A stretch of DNA of 64,000 nucleotides from Thermanaerothrix daxensis (GTDB taxonomy: Bacteria > Chloroflexota > Anaerolineae > Anaerolineales > Anaerolineaceae), in assembly GCF_001306145.1 (NCBI RefSeq), contig NZ_LGKO01000004.1, forward strand, positions 186,001 through 250,000, read 5' to 3'. Under the pieces are notes generated by a model that worked only from the letters and a program-made list of their open reading frames with translations, did not search any database and had not been told where the DNA came from. The position numbers and the translations under genes were made by a program. This document shows positions 61,656-64,000 of this stretch, piece after piece (positions within the stretch are counted from its first letter, which is position 1; every line of letters begins with the position of its first letter).

Positions 61656-61684
61656 ATTATAAGGCATCCTTAAGTAAGAATCAA
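61656..61684 (-). promoter_or_regulatory. Promoter of alaS
   Basis: On the minus strand TTGATT (61679-61684) and TATAAT (61656-61661) with a 17-bp spacer; the leader to the ATG at 61607 would be about 40 nt. Confidence 0.65.
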
Positions 61685-61745
61685 CTATCCCCGTGATTGG
61701 ATTAGAGTCCAATCAGGTAAACACCAATCTAAGCCACATGCCACT

Positions 61746-62690
61746 TTACTTCAGCCAGTAAAGCAGACCCTCTAAAGCGATTGCATACACTCGATAAGGC
61801 TTTGGCCCCACAAGCGCTTCATTCCGGATAAATACAGTGGGGGTACCGTAGAAATTTGTCTTTCGCACCTCAGCCAGTTGCTGTTTTACCACCCACTCGG
61901 TCTGGAAATCTTTGGCGCAAAATTGCACCGATTGAGCGTTGAAACCACTAGCCTTCAACAATTCCTGTACAAATGCTTCATCTTCCAACCGGGTTTTATC
62001 CGCAGCAAAGAGGCGATCATTCAAGTCCCAGAACTTTTGCGGATCCTGTTTATAAGCACAATAGCCCACCTTTGCCAGGTAATCACTGTGTTCCTTAACA
62101 GGGTAATAAAGAAACACCAACTCCGCACCGTACTTCTGGGCCAATCGTCGGATCATGGGATAGGCTTTACGCGAGTAATCACAGCCATAAGATCCGATGA
62201 AGACAATTGATTTGGCATTCGGGTTGCCTGCAAGTTTTGGAAAACCGCCCAGGTCCACTCCCTCAAGAGTCAAGTTGAGAACATTGCCTTCGGATGATAC
62301 CGGGCAACTCTCATCCACACCGGAGAATTGGGTGTTTTGCCCGGTAGGGTCAAACACACAAAACCCGCCCTGATTAAGACCGTTACAACTCCCCGTGGTG
62401 TAGTAGAGGTAGACTCCTCGCACCGCAAAAAATGTACTCCCAACCAGAAGGAAAAAGAAAATCCACGAAAGTGGCTCGAAATAGCGATTGAGAAAACGGG
62501 CGCCGGCTTCAGAACGCGTGATCACATACCCCAATATCTTAGCCTTCATTTTTTCATCAAAGCCGGTAGTGCATGGGCGCAGGGTTACCCGACGTAAAAC
62601 ACAATCCAGAGCCTCCCTGGCCAATTGGCGATTGGAAGCGCTAAAAATGCCTAGAATTGAAAGCACAATAAACGCAATGATGCAAAACAT
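61746..62690 (-). CDS. Membrane-anchored thioredoxin-fold protein with a CXXS site
   Basis: 314 residues. Two membrane helices (about 3-17 and 75-95) enclose an internal segment with two Cys (30, 40). The extracytoplasmic DsbA-like domain has GSYGCDYSRKAYPM (167-180), where Cys170-Asp-Tyr-Ser173 replaces the usual CxxC, and GTPTVFIRNE with the cis-proline near the end. A CxxS site can still form mixed disulfides or act as monothiol reductant or isomerase, but not as a normal dithiol oxidase. It starts 3 bp after the upstream aminotransferase stop. Its role in disulfide chemistry of the cytochromes is conceivable (inference). Confidence 0.82.
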   Translation of the reverse strand: MFCIIAFIVLSILGIFSASNRQLAREALDCVLRRVTLRPCTTGFDEKMKAKILGYVITRSEAGARFLNRYFEPLSWIFFFLLVGSTFFAVRGVYLYYTTGSCNGLNQGGFCVFDPTGQNTQFSGVDESCPVSSEGNVLNLTLEGVDLGGFPKLAGNPNAKSIVFIGSYGCDYSRKAYPMIRRLAQKYGAELVFLYYPVKEHSDYLAKVGYCAYKQDPQKFWDLNDRLFAADKTRLEDEAFVQELLKASGFNAQSVQFCAKDFQTEWVVKQQLAEVRKTNFYGTPTVFIRNEALVGPKPYRVYAIALEGLLYWLK

Positions 62691-62693
62691 GGC

Positions 62694-63911
62694 TTACAGG
62701 ACCTTTCGTATCTTGATAAGTGAGTCGAGAAACAATTTAGCCTCTTCCAGGGTGTTATAAACATAAACTGAAGCTCGAACCGAACCAATCACGCCTCGTG
62801 CGTTGAACCAGGAATGAACACAATGCTGCCCGGAACGCACGGCGATATTTGCCATCTGATCCAGCATTAAAGCAATGCGATGGTGGTCAATCCCTTCAAC
62901 ATAGAAAGAAATAATCCCGCCCCGCAGACGTGGATCCGAAGGCCCAATGATCCTAACACCCGGGATTTCCTCAAGACCCTCGCTTAAGAATTCGTTGAGC
63001 ATCCTCTCTTGTTTCTCAATGGCTTCGTAACCGATGCTCTGTAAGTACTGTACGGCAGCCGCTAACCCCATTATTCCGGCGTAATCTTGTAATCCGGCTT
63101 CAAACTTCTCGGGTGGTGGTAAAAACTGACACGAGTCATAAGTGGAGGTTGAGACAGTATCCCCACCCACCAGGAAAGGCTCTAGTTGTTCCAACAGACG
63201 ATATTTTCCATACAACACACCCGTTCCAGAAGGCCCTAGCATCTTGTGCCCCGAGAACGCCAGGAAATCCACATCCAGGGCTCGTACATTTACTCGTTGA
63301 TGGGGCACGGTCTGGGCTGCATCCAGAAACACCAAAGCCCCTTGACGATGAGCCCGCTTGATTATTTCAGCAGCAGGGATTGTGACTCCATCCAGATTGG
63401 AGGTATACCCCATCGCAACCAGCCTGACCGGGCCTGCTTTCAGAGCCTGCTCGAATGCCTCCATATCAAATGTATTGTCCTCGCAAGTGCGGACGATGCG
63501 CAAGATGGCACCATGCCGTTTGGCTACCATCTGCCAGGGAATTAAGTTTGAATTATGTTCTTTATCCGACACCAGGATCACATCACCGGTTTTCCAATTC
63601 AGGGTTGAAGCGATTAAGTTGACTCCTTCAGTGGTATTTCGGGTAAAAATGATCTCCTCTTTGCGCCCCGCGTTCAGGAACTTAGCCACCCGTTCGCGGG
63701 CCTGGTCAACTTCACGCGTCACTTCGGCGGCCATGCGATGCATGCTTCGACCACTACACGCCGGAAATTCCTGATAATAACGCTGAATGGTTTCAATCAC
63801 CTGGCGCGGCCTCAGTGTCTGGCAGGCGTTGTCAAAGTAAATTACTGGCTTACGCCCATCTCGGGCTTCCAGGGTTGGAAAATCGGCACGAATCTTGGCT
63901 GCAATATCCAT
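62694..63911 (-). CDS. SufS-like class V aminotransferase (cysteine desulfurase family)
   Basis: 405 residues from the ATG at 63911 (GGGAG 9 bp upstream; a TTG at 63926 is the alternative). The PLP lysine Lys223 is in AFSGHKMLGPSGTGVLYG, the start has YFDNACQTLRPRQVIETI, and the sulfur-carrying Cys364 is in AVRSGQHCVHSWF. These match SufS/IscS-like cysteine desulfurases, but no SufU/SufE or SufBCD gene is in the window. It mobilises sulfur from cysteine for Fe-S or thio-cofactor synthesis, or acts on another amino acid. It precedes the thioredoxin-fold gene in the same unit. Confidence 0.88.
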   Translation of the reverse strand: MDIAAKIRADFPTLEARDGRKPVIYFDNACQTLRPRQVIETIQRYYQEFPACSGRSMHRMAAEVTREVDQARERVAKFLNAGRKEEIIFTRNTTEGVNLIASTLNWKTGDVILVSDKEHNSNLIPWQMVAKRHGAILRIVRTCEDNTFDMEAFEQALKAGPVRLVAMGYTSNLDGVTIPAAEIIKRAHRQGALVFLDAAQTVPHQRVNVRALDVDFLAFSGHKMLGPSGTGVLYGKYRLLEQLEPFLVGGDTVSTSTYDSCQFLPPPEKFEAGLQDYAGIMGLAAAVQYLQSIGYEAIEKQERMLNEFLSEGLEEIPGVRIIGPSDPRLRGGIISFYVEGIDHHRIALMLDQMANIAVRSGQHCVHSWFNARGVIGSVRASVYVYNTLEEAKLFLDSLIKIRKVL

Positions 63912-64000
63912 GGGCAATGCTCCCAAAGGTTCACTCAGACATTGATGCAGGAATTACCCCCTCAATTATAAGGCAGATTGTGACCACGTGAACAAACTTA

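Overview
The window looks like a chromosome segment of a Chloroflexota bacterium, most likely class Anaerolineae (inference from gene content, not a database match). Reasons: about half G+C, lipoprotein and membrane-anchored exported proteins without any outer-membrane genes, a nuoC-nuoD fusion, a two-gene glycine decarboxylase (gcvPA/gcvPB), a RicT/Mrp pair beside respiratory genes, multihaem cytochromes with single membrane anchors, and a sugar-type ABC cluster with corrinoid proteins. Genes are packed, with many 4-bp start/stop overlaps.

Layout. 1-5.9 kb: a putative putrescine carbamoyltransferase and amino-acid/polyamine permease, a secreted ComEC-like metallo-hydrolase, an AsnC/Lrp regulator, a sugar-nucleotide-type SDR with a divergent TetR regulator, and a membrane-anchored nuclease. 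6-25 kb: a large carbohydrate (or related polyol/glycoside) uptake and catabolism locus: two Gfo/Idh/MocA dehydrogenases, a ROK repressor, a lipoprotein binding protein made of two almost identical domains, an RbsA/RbsC-type importer, DeoC, a TIM-barrel isomerase, a ROK kinase, a GntR/HutC regulator, a SIS protein, SDR and FAD oxidoreductases, a UroD-type methyltransferase-like protein, a phosphotriesterase-family hydrolase and a KDPG-type aldolase. 24.9-27.5 kb: a corrinoid protein and its ATP-dependent reductive activator, which would serve a methyl-transfer step. 27.5-34.1 kb: two two-component systems. 34.3-38.7 kb: glutamate dehydrogenase, a cytosolic BtuF-like protein, an M20 amidohydrolase and a PIG-L deacetylase. 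38.7-44.8 kb: RicT, Mrp, a Cys-rich protein, NuoI, NuoCD and NuoB, divergent from a SufR-like regulator. 44.8-49.7 kb: a three-gene cytochrome operon carrying 20 CXXCH sites. 50-52.2 kb: glmS preceded by a recognisable glmS self-cleaving ribozyme with an unusual 60-nt insertion. 52.3-64 kb: a Ycf46-like AAA ATPase, the glycine cleavage genes gcvH-gcvPA-gcvPB, a DoxX protein, a DJ-1/PfpI protein, alaS, a membrane thioredoxin-fold protein and a SufS-like aminotransferase.

How the genes fit together. The 6-25 kb locus appears to import a sugar-like compound, oxidise, isomerise and phosphorylate it, and split it with aldolases. Two copies of a 14-bp near-palindrome, one after a consensus promoter at 5970-5998 and one before the GntR gene, suggest one regulator controls both ends. 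The corrinoid module next door hints that the substrate carries a methyl group (inference). Another shared inverted repeat links the AsnC/Lrp gene to the carbamoyltransferase operon. The SufR-like regulator sits opposite an operon of Fe-S proteins (NuoB, NuoI) and the Fe-S carrier Mrp, suggesting cluster-dependent control. No tRNA, rRNA, CRISPR array, insertion sequence or prophage was seen.
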